DNA of 64,000 nucleotides from Dyadobacter beijingensis DSM 21582 (GTDB lineage Bacteria > Bacteroidota > Bacteroidia > Cytophagales > Spirosomataceae): NCBI RefSeq assembly GCF_000382205.1, contig NZ_KB907791.1:1-64000 (forward strand), read 5' to 3'. The notes below the pieces were generated by a model that was not told the DNA's origin, ran no database searches, and was given only the letters and a program-made list of their open reading frames with translations. This document shows, piece after piece, positions 1 to 7,699 of the stretch; position 1 is the stretch's first letter, and each line of letters starts with the position of its first letter. The position numbers were made by a program, and so were the translations under genes.

Positions 1-497
1 ATGAAAGCGAAATCGATGCGGCTGATGTCGAAATCGCTTGTGTTGAAGTGATCTTTCAGGAATGCCGCTGTGTGGCGTTCGAGCACTTTATAGCGCTTGA
101 ATGTGCCGATAGCATATTCTTGGCCCACCAATTCCTTCATACGCTCGTTGTGGTCAGCGATCACTTCCATTAGTAAGCGTTGTTTAGGGCCGATGCCCAG
201 AAATTTGTTTTTGATCGTTTCCGCCGTGATCAATGCACCGTCACGCACTAGCGCGGCGTGTGCGTCCAACAATTGCTGTTCTAAGTTGCCGAGATAGGCA
301 TTTACAGACTTCACAGCTTCCTTCGCACCGGTAACCCTTCCAGCGATCGTATTCCAGTGACTAGGCTCACATTCTCGCCCGGTCGTGAATTCTGCTCTTT
401 TACTTTCAACCGTAATCCGCAAGTAAATCGGCACAGGCCCTTTTTGATAATTTTTCGGCTTCTTCAAATAGAAAAGCAGACTGATCTTTGTTTTCAT
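1..497 (-). CDS. Tyrosine recombinase (site-specific integrase), N-terminal part
   Basis: Reading the minus strand from an ATG at 497 gives an open frame that is still open at position 1, so only about 165 N-terminal residues are present. It begins MKTKISLLFYLKK and continues with GPVPIYLRITVESKR, the arm-type DNA-binding domain of Bacteroidota integrases. A helical SAM-like core-binding domain follows (around YAIGTFKRYKVLERH). The catalytic domain with the R-H-R-Y residues lies outside the window. Such enzymes integrate and excise conjugative or mobilisable elements, commonly at tRNA genes. The start is about 255 bp from the 3' end of tRNA-Lys, which fits an element end. The family call is firm; the type of element cannot be told. 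Confidence 0.85.
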   Translation of the reverse strand, partial: MKTKISLLFYLKKPKNYQKGPVPIYLRITVESKRAEFTTGRECEPSHWNTIAGRVTGAKEAVKSVNAYLGNLEQQLLDAHAALVRDGALITAETIKNKFLGIGPKQRLLMEVIADHNERMKELVGQEYAIGTFKRYKVLERHTAAFLKDHFNTSDFDISRIDFAF

Positions 498-602
498 ACC
501 TTTTTCAGGTTAAAAAGTTGAACAAAAGTAGTCTTGCAAGCCTAATCTGCACAAGATGTTTACGGCGTAAACAGGTTGTTATACAATATGTTACAGCGAT
601 TC

Positions 603-650
603 TGGTGAGTAAAATTTGCAGATTCTTGAACTCACCGGATTACTCACCAA
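603..650. repeat. Cluster of three ACTCACC heptamers, candidate integrase arm sites
   Basis: The heptamer ACTCACC occurs directly at 630-636 and 642-648 and inverted at 604-610. The outer copies form a 10-bp inverted repeat (603-612 with 640-649). The cluster sits between the integrase start and the tRNA-Lys gene, where arm-type or excisionase sites of integrated elements usually lie. The repeats are seen; the function is inferred. Confidence 0.4.
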
Positions 651-690
651 AAGTTTGTGGAAAATTGAATGTTTTGGCATATCCGGCGAA

Positions 691-726
691 AGAAAAAGCC
701 TGCTAATCTGTTGATTTGCAGGCTTT
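691..726 (-). terminator. Rho-independent terminator downstream of tRNA-Lys
   Basis: Arms at 695-703 and 718-726 form a perfect 9-bp stem (AAAGCCTGC with GCAGGCTTT) and a 14-nt loop. On the minus strand it is followed by a T-rich tract. It lies about 25 nt past the 3' end of the tRNA-Lys gene and most simply ends that transcript. Confidence 0.75.
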
Positions 727-751
727 TGATGCTTTTTGTTATTTCTTCAAG

Positions 752-824
752 TGATCCCGCTGGGATTCGAACCCAGGACCCATACATTAAAAGTGTATTG
801 CTCTACCAGCTGAGCTACGGAATC
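752..824 (-). tRNA. tRNA-Lys (anticodon TTT)
   Basis: The minus strand folds as a complete cloverleaf of 73 nt including the discriminator A. The acceptor arms are GATTCCG and CGGGATC, the D arm contains AGCTCAGCTGGTAGAGC, the anticodon loop is CTTTTAA (anticodon TTT), and the T loop is GGTTCGAATCC. The CCA end is not encoded. The 3' end faces the integrase gene, so this tRNA may be the attachment site of the element on the left. Confidence 0.95.
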
Positions 825-898
825 ATTTTCTACTTGCTTTCGCTTTCGAATCCTTTTGCAGTTTTGGATTAGCCGGGGCGTTTTCCGTAATTGCGATG

Positions 899-929
899 CA
901 AAAGTAGAAGTCTTTAAATTATAATGCAA
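899..929 (-). promoter_or_regulatory. Bacteroidota-type promoter of tRNA-Lys
   Basis: On the minus strand TTG (927-929) is followed after exactly 20 nt by TACTTTTG (899-906). This matches the Bacteroidota -33/-7 pattern TTG-N19-21-TAnnTTTG. Transcription would begin near 893, about 70 nt before the mature tRNA. The -33 element lies inside the first codons of the divergent gene at 924. The tRNA-Thr promoter has the same -7 octamer and the same spacing. Confidence 0.7.
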
Positions 930-1658
930 GTGCCCAACAAGAAAAACCTGATTTTTTCGTTTTTTATTTTCACGTTCTGGCTCTCCGTGCCCGCTTTTCC
1001 GGCCAGTAAAAGGGAGCTTAAAACGGCTGATTCTCTGTTCGCTATCGCCAAGTATCCCGAAGCCCAGAATCTCTACAAAAAAAATTTCAACCTGGCCGAA
1101 AAAAACAGCCAGGCGCTGCTTTTGAAGCTCGCTTTCCTGGCCGAGAAGACCAATAACTATACCGATTGCCTTTTTTACCTCAGCAAATTGGCCCTTGCGC
1201 AGCCTTCCAGGCACCTTTTTGAAAAAATGGACAAGCTCGCGAAAGAGCAAAATCTAACTGGCTATGAATTCGACGATTACAACTATTTCATAATATTTTA
1301 TCGAAAATATGGTGATTACATTCCAATATTGCTCCTAACTTTGGGCACCTACATCGTTGTCATAATGGTCACCAAGACACGCAGGAAGGAGCCGATTTTG
1401 CAGATTCATAAAATTTCCATTGTTATTTATCTGCTGGCATTATTGGGAATACTAAATGTGCCTTCGCTTTATCAAACGTGCATCATCGTGAATGATAACA
1501 CTTTCCTGCGCGACGAGCCGTCGTCTGCGGCGGGTGTTGTGGAAAGGGTAGGGAAAGGGCATAAACTGACGATTATCGGCTCGGTCGACCATTGGGACAG
1601 GGTCATTTGGAACAACCGGATCGTTTATATCCGCAAAAGTGATTTGTGGAACATTTAG
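924..1658 (+). CDS. Exported membrane protein with helical repeats and SH3-like C-terminus
   Basis: A protein of 244 residues. Residues 1-27 form a signal peptide. Residues about 30-115 are helical and TPR-like, with a motif typical of batE-like tetratricopeptide proteins (SLFAIAKYPEAQNLY). Two membrane segments follow at about 134-150 and 163-180. The last 60 residues resemble a bacterial SH3 domain (FLRDEPSSAAGVVERVGKGH). SH3-like tails often bind cell-wall or protein ligands, so a role at the envelope is plausible, but no specific function can be assigned. The ATG at 924 has no clear ribosome-binding site and overlaps the divergent tRNA-Lys promoter; no other start keeps the signal peptide. 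Confidence 0.75.
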   Translation: MQVPNKKNLIFSFFIFTFWLSVPAFPASKRELKTADSLFAIAKYPEAQNLYKKNFNLAEKNSQALLLKLAFLAEKTNNYTDCLFYLSKLALAQPSRHLFEKMDKLAKEQNLTGYEFDDYNYFIIFYRKYGDYIPILLLTLGTYIVVIMVTKTRRKEPILQIHKISIVIYLLALLGILNVPSLYQTCIIVNDNTFLRDEPSSAAGVVERVGKGHKLTIIGSVDHWDRVIWNNRIVYIRKSDLWNI

Positions 1659-1734
1659 TGCCCGACTGGTATCATTTTTGCAACATATGAGTTTGTATGT
1701 ATATTTAGGAATCTAATATTTAATTTAACGCTGT

Positions 1735-2199
1735 ATGAAAAAGCCAATGAAACGTTTTTTACTATTGATCGCAGGAGTTTTGATGTTAGGATTTGTCACT
1801 TCCTGTAAAGAGGAAGGACCCCACAAAGATGACATTGTCAAGTTCTCGGCTGTCATTAATAGTAGCCCAACTGTTCCAAAAGCTACCTCTTCCGCACAAG
1901 GCACCGGCGTTTTTGAATACAACAAAAACACGATGGAGCTGAAATACAACATCAATTACCAAAACCTGAAACCGACGTCCGTTACCTTGAACGTAGCGAA
2001 CCCGGCATGGGAAAGAGGCCCGATCATCCAAACTTTGGCTGAAAACCCCGCTGCAACGCAGGTTCAGGGCTCCGTGAAATTGAATACCGAGCAGCAAACA
2101 CAGCTCGTTGTAGGTATGATGTACATCAATGTCCCTACCGCTGAAAACCCATACGGGGAAATTCGCGGACAGATCATTGCCGACAAATTCGAAGAATAG
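1735..2199 (+). CDS. CHRD-domain lipoprotein
   Basis: A protein of 154 residues with a lipoprotein signal ending in FVTSC, so the mature protein is lipid-anchored at Cys24. The body matches the CHRD fold, an all-beta domain of about 120 residues first seen in chordin. Its family hallmark is the closing motif ENPYGEIRGQI. The biochemical role of bacterial CHRD proteins is not established. The gene is monocistronic, with a strong hairpin just downstream shared with the convergent helicase gene. Confidence 0.8.
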   Translation: MKKPMKRFLLLIAGVLMLGFVTSCKEEGPHKDDIVKFSAVINSSPTVPKATSSAQGTGVFEYNKNTMELKYNINYQNLKPTSVTLNVANPAWERGPIIQTLAENPAATQVQGSVKLNTEQQTQLVVGMMYINVPTAENPYGEIRGQIIADKFEE

Positions 2200-2217
2200 G
2201 CATTATTCCACTATATG

Positions 2218-2254
2218 AAAAAGGCTTTCGGGAATGATCCTGAAAGCCTTTTTT
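2218..2254. terminator. Bidirectional terminator between CHRD gene and helicase gene
   Basis: Arms AAGGCTTTCGGG (2221-2232) and CCTGAAAGCCTT (2239-2250) pair over 12 bp with one G-T. The hairpin is followed by a T-run on the plus strand and preceded by an A-run that acts as a T-run for the minus strand. It lies between two convergent genes and probably serves both. Confidence 0.8.
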
Positions 2255-2260
2255 GATGCC

Positions 2261-3496
2261 CTACTTTTTCTTTTTCCGCTTTTGCCGCGATTCGAATTCT
2301 TCCACTTCCCGCAACAACGCATTCAGGTCGTGGCTCGTGTCGGTGGTGAATTCGAGCGTTTGCGCGTAGTCGGCGGCGCTGATGTCCACCACGGCAATGG
2401 GCTTATCGAGATATTGCTGGATTTCTTCCAGCAATGGCTTCTCTTCTTCGCTGCAAAATGACACGGCAATCCCTTTCTGCATTCCCCGGCCCGTACGGCC
2501 AACACGGTGGACGTAATTTTCAGGCTGCTCGGGCAGGTCGTAGTTGATCACATAATCCACGTTCGGGATGTCGATGCCGCGTGCACTCACGTCCGTCGCG
2601 ATCAACACCTTCACATTGCCTTTTTTGAATTCGTTCATCGCGGTCAGGCGGTCGGCCTGCTCCTTGTCGCCGTGGATGGTGAGGCTTTTGATCTCCATCC
2701 GTTCGAGCGCGTTGTACACGCGTTCCGCCCGCACCTTCGTACGCACAAACACGAGGATCTTCTTTTCGGCCTGCTGCCTGATCACCCGTTCCAGAAAGAA
2801 GCGCTTATCGTCCATCGCCACGTAGGCTACCGAATGGTCGATGTTCTTCGCTACCGGGTTTTTAGGGGAAATCTGAATGCGGATCGCATTCCGGACGAGC
2901 GAATAAGCCAGTTTTTTGATCTTTTCGTCAATCGTTGCGGAGAAAAACAACGTCTGCCGGCGTTTCGGCAAATGCTTGATCAAATCCTGAATATCCTTGA
3001 TGAAGCCCAGGTCTAGCATATGGTCGGCCTCGTCGAGGATGAGCGTGTCCACGCGGTCGAGTTTGATATGCCCCTGGCTCACGAGGTCGAACATCCGGCC
3101 GGGTGTCGATACGAGGATGTCGATCCCTTTTTCCAGTTTCGCGATCTGCGGGCCTTGTTCTACACCGCCGAACACGCTGAATGTCTTTACTTTGGTATGC
3201 CGTGCGATGTTGTTGAACACCTCGGCGATCTGTATTGCCAGTTCGCGGGTAGGCACCATGACCACGCATCTGATGCCCTCGGAACGGCTTGATGTCTTCT
3301 GTTTATGCAGCTTATCCACGACCGGGATCGCAAATGCGGCCGTCTTGCCGGTGCCCGTCTGCGCGATCGCCAGCACGTCTTCCCCTTTCATCACCGCCGG
3401 AATGGCTTTGAATTGAATGTCCGTCGGTTTTTTGAACCCGGCCGTTTCCAGGCTCCGCTTGATTTCCGCGGCAATGGGGTAATCTTCAAATTTCAT
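2261..3496 (-). CDS. DEAD-box ATP-dependent RNA helicase (RhlE-like)
   Basis: A protein of 411 residues with the complete DEAD-box motif set in order: Q motif GFKKPTDIQ, motif I AQTGTGKT (about residues 45-52), PTRELA, TPGR, DEAD, SAT, then in the second RecA domain ATDVSARGIDIP and HRVGRTGR. It uses ATP to unwind short RNA duplexes, as in ribosome assembly or mRNA turnover. The tail after the helicase core is short and ends in a lysine-rich stretch (RQKRKKKK) suited to RNA contact, which resembles the RhlE group. The ATG at 3496 is preferred over a TTG two codons upstream. A -7 element lies about 55 bp upstream. Confidence 0.95.
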   Translation of the reverse strand: MKFEDYPIAAEIKRSLETAGFKKPTDIQFKAIPAVMKGEDVLAIAQTGTGKTAAFAIPVVDKLHKQKTSSRSEGIRCVVMVPTRELAIQIAEVFNNIARHTKVKTFSVFGGVEQGPQIAKLEKGIDILVSTPGRMFDLVSQGHIKLDRVDTLILDEADHMLDLGFIKDIQDLIKHLPKRRQTLFFSATIDEKIKKLAYSLVRNAIRIQISPKNPVAKNIDHSVAYVAMDDKRFFLERVIRQQAEKKILVFVRTKVRAERVYNALERMEIKSLTIHGDKEQADRLTAMNEFKKGNVKVLIATDVSARGIDIPNVDYVINYDLPEQPENYVHRVGRTGRGMQKGIAVSFCSEEEKPLLEEIQQYLDKPIAVVDISAADYAQTLEFTTDTSHDLNALLREVEEFESRQKRKKKK

Positions 3497-3550
3497 AGGC
3501 AAATAATGGGGCAGACCTGTGCTGGCCTGCCCTTCGTTTTAATGGGAACG

Positions 3551-3558
3551 CAAAGATA
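3551..3558 (-). promoter_or_regulatory. -7 element upstream of the helicase gene
   Basis: The minus strand reads TATCTTTG, a perfect TAnnTTTG octamer, about 55 bp before the helicase ATG. No convincing TTG lies 19-21 nt upstream, so this rests on the -7 element alone. Confidence 0.45.
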
Positions 3559-3585
3559 ACCGGTTATCCGGCAAAGCATCATTTA

Positions 3586-3885
3586 TTATAGACCCGGCTC
3601 GTAAAACCGCAGACGGTTGCGGAGCGACGATATTTCCCTGTCCAGGAAGTCGATCCGGTCGAGCAGGTCCTGGATGGCTTCGATGCCTTCCAGGTTAATG
3701 TCCAGGTCGTGGTGCAGCCGGATGATCCGCTCGATGCGGTTGAGCTGGGGGATTTGCAGGAAGCGAGCGTTGTCCACGACCACCGTTTCGATGAGCTCGT
3801 GTTCCTGCAATGACTCTACAAATGCGTATTCCACTTCGTAATTCGAACAGAATACCTCGATCGCGATCAATTGGTCAGTTTCCAT
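3586..3885 (-). CDS. cbpM: CbpM-like chaperone modulator
   Basis: A 99-residue protein of the CbpM/MerR-like modulator family. It begins with a short helix-turn-helix-like part and ends in a helix (EAIQDLLDRIDFLDREI) typical of the group. In E. coli CbpM binds the J domain of CbpA and blocks its co-chaperone and DNA-binding activities. The gene starts 7 nt after the cbpA stop codon on the same strand, the arrangement expected for this pair, and the two are almost certainly co-transcribed. The assignment rests on size, residues and context. Confidence 0.85.
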   Translation of the reverse strand: METDQLIAIEVFCSNYEVEYAFVESLQEHELIETVVVDNARFLQIPQLNRIERIIRLHHDLDINLEGIEAIQDLLDRIDFLDREISSLRNRLRFYEPGL

Positions 3886-3892
3886 ACCGGAT

Positions 3893-4774
3893 TCAGGATT
3901 TAGACAATTCTGTAAACAATTCTTTTTGCCGCTCGGTCAGGTTAGTCGGGACTTTAACGTCGAATGTCACGTAAAGGTCGCCGAATTGGCCATCCTGCTT
4001 GTAGACAGGAAACCCCTTGCCTTTGAGGCGTACCGTACTGCCGTTCTGGGTTTCGGGTTTGACGGGAAGTTTTACTTTTCCGCTCAATGTATCCACCACC
4101 AGTTCGCCGCCGAGTACTGCCGTGTAAAGGTCCAGGTCGGCTTTCAAATGCAGGTCGTTGCCCGATCTTCTGAATTTCTCGTCCGCAGCCACCGTGAACG
4201 TAATATACAAATCGCCGTTGGGGCCGCCATTACTGCCGGGACCGCCGTGACCGGTGATTTTGATCGTCTGCCCGTTTTCAACGCCGGCCGGAACGGTAAT
4301 ACGGATATTCTTGCCATTTACGGTCAATGTCTGCTTGTGCGTCTCGTATGCGTCCCGCAGGCCGAGGTGGATTTCCGCCTGGTAATCCTGCCCGCGGAAA
4401 CGCGCCTGCCGTCCGCCGCCGAAGCCCGAGCCGAACATCGATTCGAAAAAGTCGGAAAAGCCTTCGCTGCCGCCGCTGCCGCCGAACCATTGTCCTTCCT
4501 GCCCGCCGGCATGGCTTCGTGCCTGGCGTGCGCGTTCAAATTCCTCGCTATGCTGCCAGTCCTTGCCGTATTTGTCGTACTTCTTCCGTTTCTCCGGGTC
4601 GCTCAGCACCTCGTTGGCCTCGTTCAGCTCCTGGAATTTCTTTTGCGCTTCCTTGTCGTTGGGGTGGAGGTCGGGATGATATTTCCGGGCCAGTTTCCGG
4701 TATGCATTCTTGATGGCCTTATCGTCGGCATTTTTATCGACTCCGAGTATCTGATAATAATCTACAAAAGCCAT
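3893..4774 (-). CDS. cbpA: CbpA-type DnaJ co-chaperone
   Basis: A 293-residue protein. The J domain (about residues 4-70) carries the HPD motif at 33-35 that stimulates DnaK ATPase. A Gly/Phe-rich linker (about 80-125) follows. The two C-terminal client-binding beta domains include ITVPAGVENGQTIKI and GDLYVTFDV. The zinc-finger repeats of true DnaJ (CxxCxGxG) are absent, which places it in the CbpA class. It likely delivers unfolded clients to DnaK under stress. It sits between the VF530-type gene (43 nt upstream) and cbpM (7 nt downstream), probably in one operon. Confidence 0.93.
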   Translation of the reverse strand: MAFVDYYQILGVDKNADDKAIKNAYRKLARKYHPDLHPNDKEAQKKFQELNEANEVLSDPEKRKKYDKYGKDWQHSEEFERARQARSHAGGQEGQWFGGSGGSEGFSDFFESMFGSGFGGGRQARFRGQDYQAEIHLGLRDAYETHKQTLTVNGKNIRITVPAGVENGQTIKITGHGGPGSNGGPNGDLYITFTVAADEKFRRSGNDLHLKADLDLYTAVLGGELVVDTLSGKVKLPVKPETQNGSTVRLKGKGFPVYKQDGQFGDLYVTFDVKVPTNLTERQKELFTELSKS

Positions 4775-4817
4775 AGCAATCGATCAGTTGTGTTAAATAT
4801 CGGGTAAAATAGCGCTT

Positions 4818-5039
4818 CTACTTTCGTGCCAGCATTTGAATGTACAAGTCTTCCACCTTTTTGCGTGCCCACGGCGTTTTTCGCAGAAATTTAAGGCTCG
4901 ATTTGACGCTCGGGTCGTGCTGGAAGCTGTTGATATTCACATAATAACCCATTTGTTCCCAGCCGTAATAATCGACGAGTTCATTCAGTATAGCTTCGAG
5001 CGTTTTGCCGTGAAGCGGGTTATTAGGTTGTGATTCCAT
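4818..5039 (-). CDS. VF530-family small DNA-binding-like protein
   Basis: A 73-residue protein recognisable by NNPLHGKTLEAILNEL, GWEQMGYYVNINSF and the DPSVKSSLKFLRKTPWAR block. These are diagnostic of the VF530 family (DUF2132), a small helical fold with structural likeness to DNA-binding proteins. Its cellular role is not known. It is the first gene of the probable VF530-cbpA-cbpM operon and is divergent from the oxidoreductase gene at 5138. Confidence 0.85.
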   Translation of the reverse strand: MESQPNNPLHGKTLEAILNELVDYYGWEQMGYYVNINSFQHDPSVKSSLKFLRKTPWARKKVEDLYIQMLARK

Positions 5040-5137
5040 GCGTACCGTAATAAATGTTGGTGTTTAAATTAAAGTAGATTTCTCTTTTTAAATAATTATT
5101 ATGCAGGTCGATTAGTTCAAAACCTAAAACCTGCCCG

Positions 5138-6121
5138 ATGGATCAGATCAAATGGGGAATTATCGGTTGCGGAAATGTAACCGAGGTCAAAAGCGGCCCC
5201 GCATTCAATAAGGTACCCAACTCCGAGCTCGTGGCCGTCATGCGGCGCGATGGCGCGCTCGCGAAAGACTATGCCGAACGGCATGGTGTTCCCAAATGGT
5301 ACGACGATGCCGAGGCGCTCATCAACGATCCCGACATCAACGCCATTTACATCGCCACCCCGCCCGACGCCCACGAAGACCTGGCCATCAAAGCGATGCA
5401 GGCCGGAAAGCCGGTTTATATCGAAAAGCCCATGGCCCGCAATGCCGCCGAATGCGACCGCATTAACGCGGAGAGCAAGCGCACGGGCGTGCCGGTATTC
5501 GTGGCATATTACCGCCGCGCGCTGGATTATTTCCTGAAAGTCAAAGAGCTGATCGACCACAAGGCGATCGGCGACGTACGTTTTGTGGATATCTGCCTGC
5601 AATGGCAGCCTTATGACGAGGAGGTAGGGCCCAATGCGAAGCCCCGCTGGCGCGTCAACCCCGAAATCTCGGGCGGCGGCCATTTCCACGACCTCGCTTC
5701 GCACCAGTTCGACCTGCTCGAATTTATTTTCGGGCCGGTACGCCACGCTTCGGGCATCGCGCGTAACCAGGCGGGCCTGTACGAGGCCGACGACATTGTG
5801 GTGGCCAATTTTGAATTTGAATCAGGTGTGCTGGGCAAGGGCAGCTGGTGCTATACGGTCGCCAAAGACCAGCGGGAGGACGAAACGCAGATTATCGGTT
5901 CCAAGGGCCGCATTACCTTTTCGTTTTTTGAAAAATTCGACATTCACCTCGAAACGGAGGAAGGCATCGAGGTTTTTCACATTCCGTACCCGCAGCACGT
6001 GCAGCAACCGCTTATCGAGCTGATCGTGAAAGAGCTGCGCGGAGAAGGTAAAAGTCCGAGCAGTGGCGATACCGGTGCCCGCGCCAGCCTGATCCTGGAC
6101 CGCATTACCCAGCGACAATAA
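5138..6121 (+). CDS. Gfo/Idh/MocA-family oxidoreductase
   Basis: A 327-residue protein with an N-terminal Rossmann fold (GIIGCGNVTEVKSGPAF, about residues 8-24). The family's EKPMARN motif follows at about 97-103; its lysine is usually catalytic. The C-terminal alpha/beta substrate domain carries GGGHFHDLASHQFD. Family members oxidise or reduce sugars, inositols or their derivatives with NAD(P). The substrate cannot be told. The gene stands alone; it is not beside sugar-uptake genes here. Confidence 0.9.
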   Translation: MDQIKWGIIGCGNVTEVKSGPAFNKVPNSELVAVMRRDGALAKDYAERHGVPKWYDDAEALINDPDINAIYIATPPDAHEDLAIKAMQAGKPVYIEKPMARNAAECDRINAESKRTGVPVFVAYYRRALDYFLKVKELIDHKAIGDVRFVDICLQWQPYDEEVGPNAKPRWRVNPEISGGGHFHDLASHQFDLLEFIFGPVRHASGIARNQAGLYEADDIVVANFEFESGVLGKGSWCYTVAKDQREDETQIIGSKGRITFSFFEKFDIHLETEEGIEVFHIPYPQHVQQPLIELIVKELRGEGKSPSSGDTGARASLILDRITQRQ

Positions 6122-6199
6122 TTTTCAGGTTTTTGAATACAAATGCGGAAGGGAATGCTGTTATTTAAAAGATTTACACTACTCTAAAATTCCATAGTC

Positions 6200-6313
6200 A
6201 TGGCCAAAGGAAAAAACCTGGACAAGGGAAGCACCAAGAAGGAGGCTACTAAATCCCTGAAAGAAAAAAGAGCCGATAAAAAGGCGAAAAAGGACGGTAA
6301 GAAAGAATACTGA
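6200..6313 (+). CDS. Very small lysine-rich basic protein
   Basis: A 37-residue open frame starting MAKGKNLDKGSTKKEA and ending DGKKEY. It has about 15 lysines and no hydrophobic segment. It is too short for most gene callers. A strong hairpin terminator begins 7 nt after its stop codon, which supports real transcription. The composition suggests a nucleic-acid- or ribosome-associated peptide, but no function is known to me. Confidence 0.6.
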   Translation: MAKGKNLDKGSTKKEATKSLKEKRADKKAKKDGKKEY

Positions 6314-6319
6314 TCCCCC

Positions 6320-6359
6320 TCAAAAAGGCTCCCGCGCTTGCCCGCGGGAGCCTTTTTGA
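6320..6359. terminator. Strong bidirectional terminator
   Basis: A long near-perfect hairpin pairs CAAAAAGGCTCCCGCG (6321-6336) with CGCGGGAGCCTTTTTG (6343-6358), with a loop of about six bases and T-runs on both strands. It separates the small basic-protein gene from the convergent secreted-protein gene. Confidence 0.88.
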
Positions 6360-6360
6360 A

Positions 6361-6660
6361 TTAGTAGATCTCCCGGTTGGTTTTGTATTTGGCGAGGCGT
6401 TTGCGCGAACGGACGATTTTCGAATGGATCTTGTTCTTCTCGTCGGGCGTAAGAATGTCGTCGGCCATCGCCTTGTCGATCGTCAGTTCGATCATAGCGC
6501 GTTCCTTTTTCAGTTTGGCGTATTCGTTGGCCGTCAGCTTGCGGTTTTTGTACGCGGCTTCGACCTGTCCGTTCAGCTTGCGGAGTTCGGCTTTGAAGTT
6601 TTGCGAAGAGGCCGTGTGCGTGAGTAAAATGGTAAATATCCCGGCAAAAAGTAATTTCAT
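6361..6660 (-). CDS. Small secreted helical protein
   Basis: A 99-residue protein with a signal peptide (cleavage expected near TASSQ, about residues 16-20). The mature part is highly charged and predicted helical, with regularly spaced Lys/Arg and Glu/Asp (KLKKERAMIELTIDKAM, KIHSKIVRSRKRL). It has no catalytic motif and no family I recognise. A periplasmic location is inferred from the signal peptide. It ends against the bidirectional terminator shared with the small basic-protein gene. Confidence 0.7.
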   Translation of the reverse strand: MKLLFAGIFTILLTHTASSQNFKAELRKLNGQVEAAYKNRKLTANEYAKLKKERAMIELTIDKAMADDILTPDEKNKIHSKIVRSRKRLAKYKTNREIY

Positions 6661-6829
6661 GGCTGTATGATGAATGAGGAATGTTGAGGTTTAAACCGAT
6701 GCGAATATAAACCGGCATGCACAAACAGTGCCAGACCGGCTTCGTGACTGGTGCAGATATATGCGCAAGTTTCAGGTTGGCCGCCGGTGGCGGATGCGCC
6801 AAATTTGTATCAACAAATTCAAAAATCCA

Positions 6830-7699
6830 ATGGACCAGCAAGCTTATAACTACGACAAAATCGCGAAAGCCATCGAATACATCGTGGCCAATGCGAAGGA
6901 GCAGCCAACATTAACCGAAGTCGCTGACGAGGTCAGTATCAGCCAGTTCCATTTCCAGCGCCTGTTTTCCGAATGGGCCGGGGTAAGCCCGAAGAAGTTC
7001 CTGCAATACATCACCGCGGGCTATTTGAAGGACAAGATCAGAGAATCGACCAACCTGTCCGAACTCGCCGAATCAGCGGGACTATCGAGCCAGAGCCGGG
7101 TGTACGATCATTTCATTTCCATTGAGGGCGTGACGCCGCAGGAATATAAAAGTGCCGGTAAAGGATTGGTAATCAGTTATGGTTTTCATGAAACACCGTT
7201 CGGGGAATGTTTCATCGCGGCCACAGAGCGGGGCATTTGTGCCATGGCGTTTGTGGACCAATCCACCCGCGATTTCCAGCTTATCGACCTCGCCCGCCGC
7301 TGGCATTATGCCACGATCCGGCCCGATCAGCAGTCGACGGCCGCCTATGTTCGGCGCATTTTCAGCCCGGCTACCGGTTCGCTCGAAAAGTTGCCGCTGC
7401 TCGTGCAAGGGACCAATTTCCAGCTCAAAGTGTGGGAAGCACTGCTGAATATCCCGCAGGGTGCCGTGACCACCTACCAGCAGATCGCCGAGCGCATCGG
7501 GCACCCGAAGGCCGTGCGCGCCGTGGGTTCGGCGGTGGGCGATAACCCCGTCGCCTACATCATCCCTTGCCACCGGGTAATCCGTAAAGAGGGCGTTCTG
7601 GGCGAATATCGTTGGGGAAGCCTGCGCAAAAAAGCGCTGATAGGATGGGAGGCGGCCCAGCAGGATGAGGAATATTTTGCCCAGGGAAAAGCCTCCTGA
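6830..7699 (+). CDS. AraC-type HTH fused to methylated-DNA-cysteine S-methyltransferase
   Basis: A 289-residue protein from the ATG at 6830; a longer frame to 6728 adds a 34-residue basic stretch unlike the family. Residues about 8-105 form an AraC-type double helix-turn-helix (SISQFHFQRLFSEWAG, GLSSQSRVYDHF). Residues about 115-280 form the alkyltransferase domain with the IPCHRV motif; Cys247 accepts the methyl or alkyl group from O6-alkylguanine. This is the Ada layout without the N-terminal zinc/phosphotriester domain. It probably repairs alkylated DNA and may regulate genes, with the signal coming from Cys247 rather than the missing domain. Confidence 0.92.
   Translation: MDQQAYNYDKIAKAIEYIVANAKEQPTLTEVADEVSISQFHFQRLFSEWAGVSPKKFLQYITAGYLKDKIRESTNLSELAESAGLSSQSRVYDHFISIEGVTPQEYKSAGKGLVISYGFHETPFGECFIAATERGICAMAFVDQSTRDFQLIDLARRWHYATIRPDQQSTAAYVRRIFSPATGSLEKLPLLVQGTNFQLKVWEALLNIPQGAVTTYQQIAERIGHPKAVRAVGSAVGDNPVAYIIPCHRVIRKEGVLGEYRWGSLRKKALIGWEAAQQDEEYFAQGKAS

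Noticed and set aside
3926..4807. A 293-codon plus-strand frame over cbpA
   Set aside because: The translation has no recognisable motif, and the opposite strand encodes a complete DnaJ-type protein.
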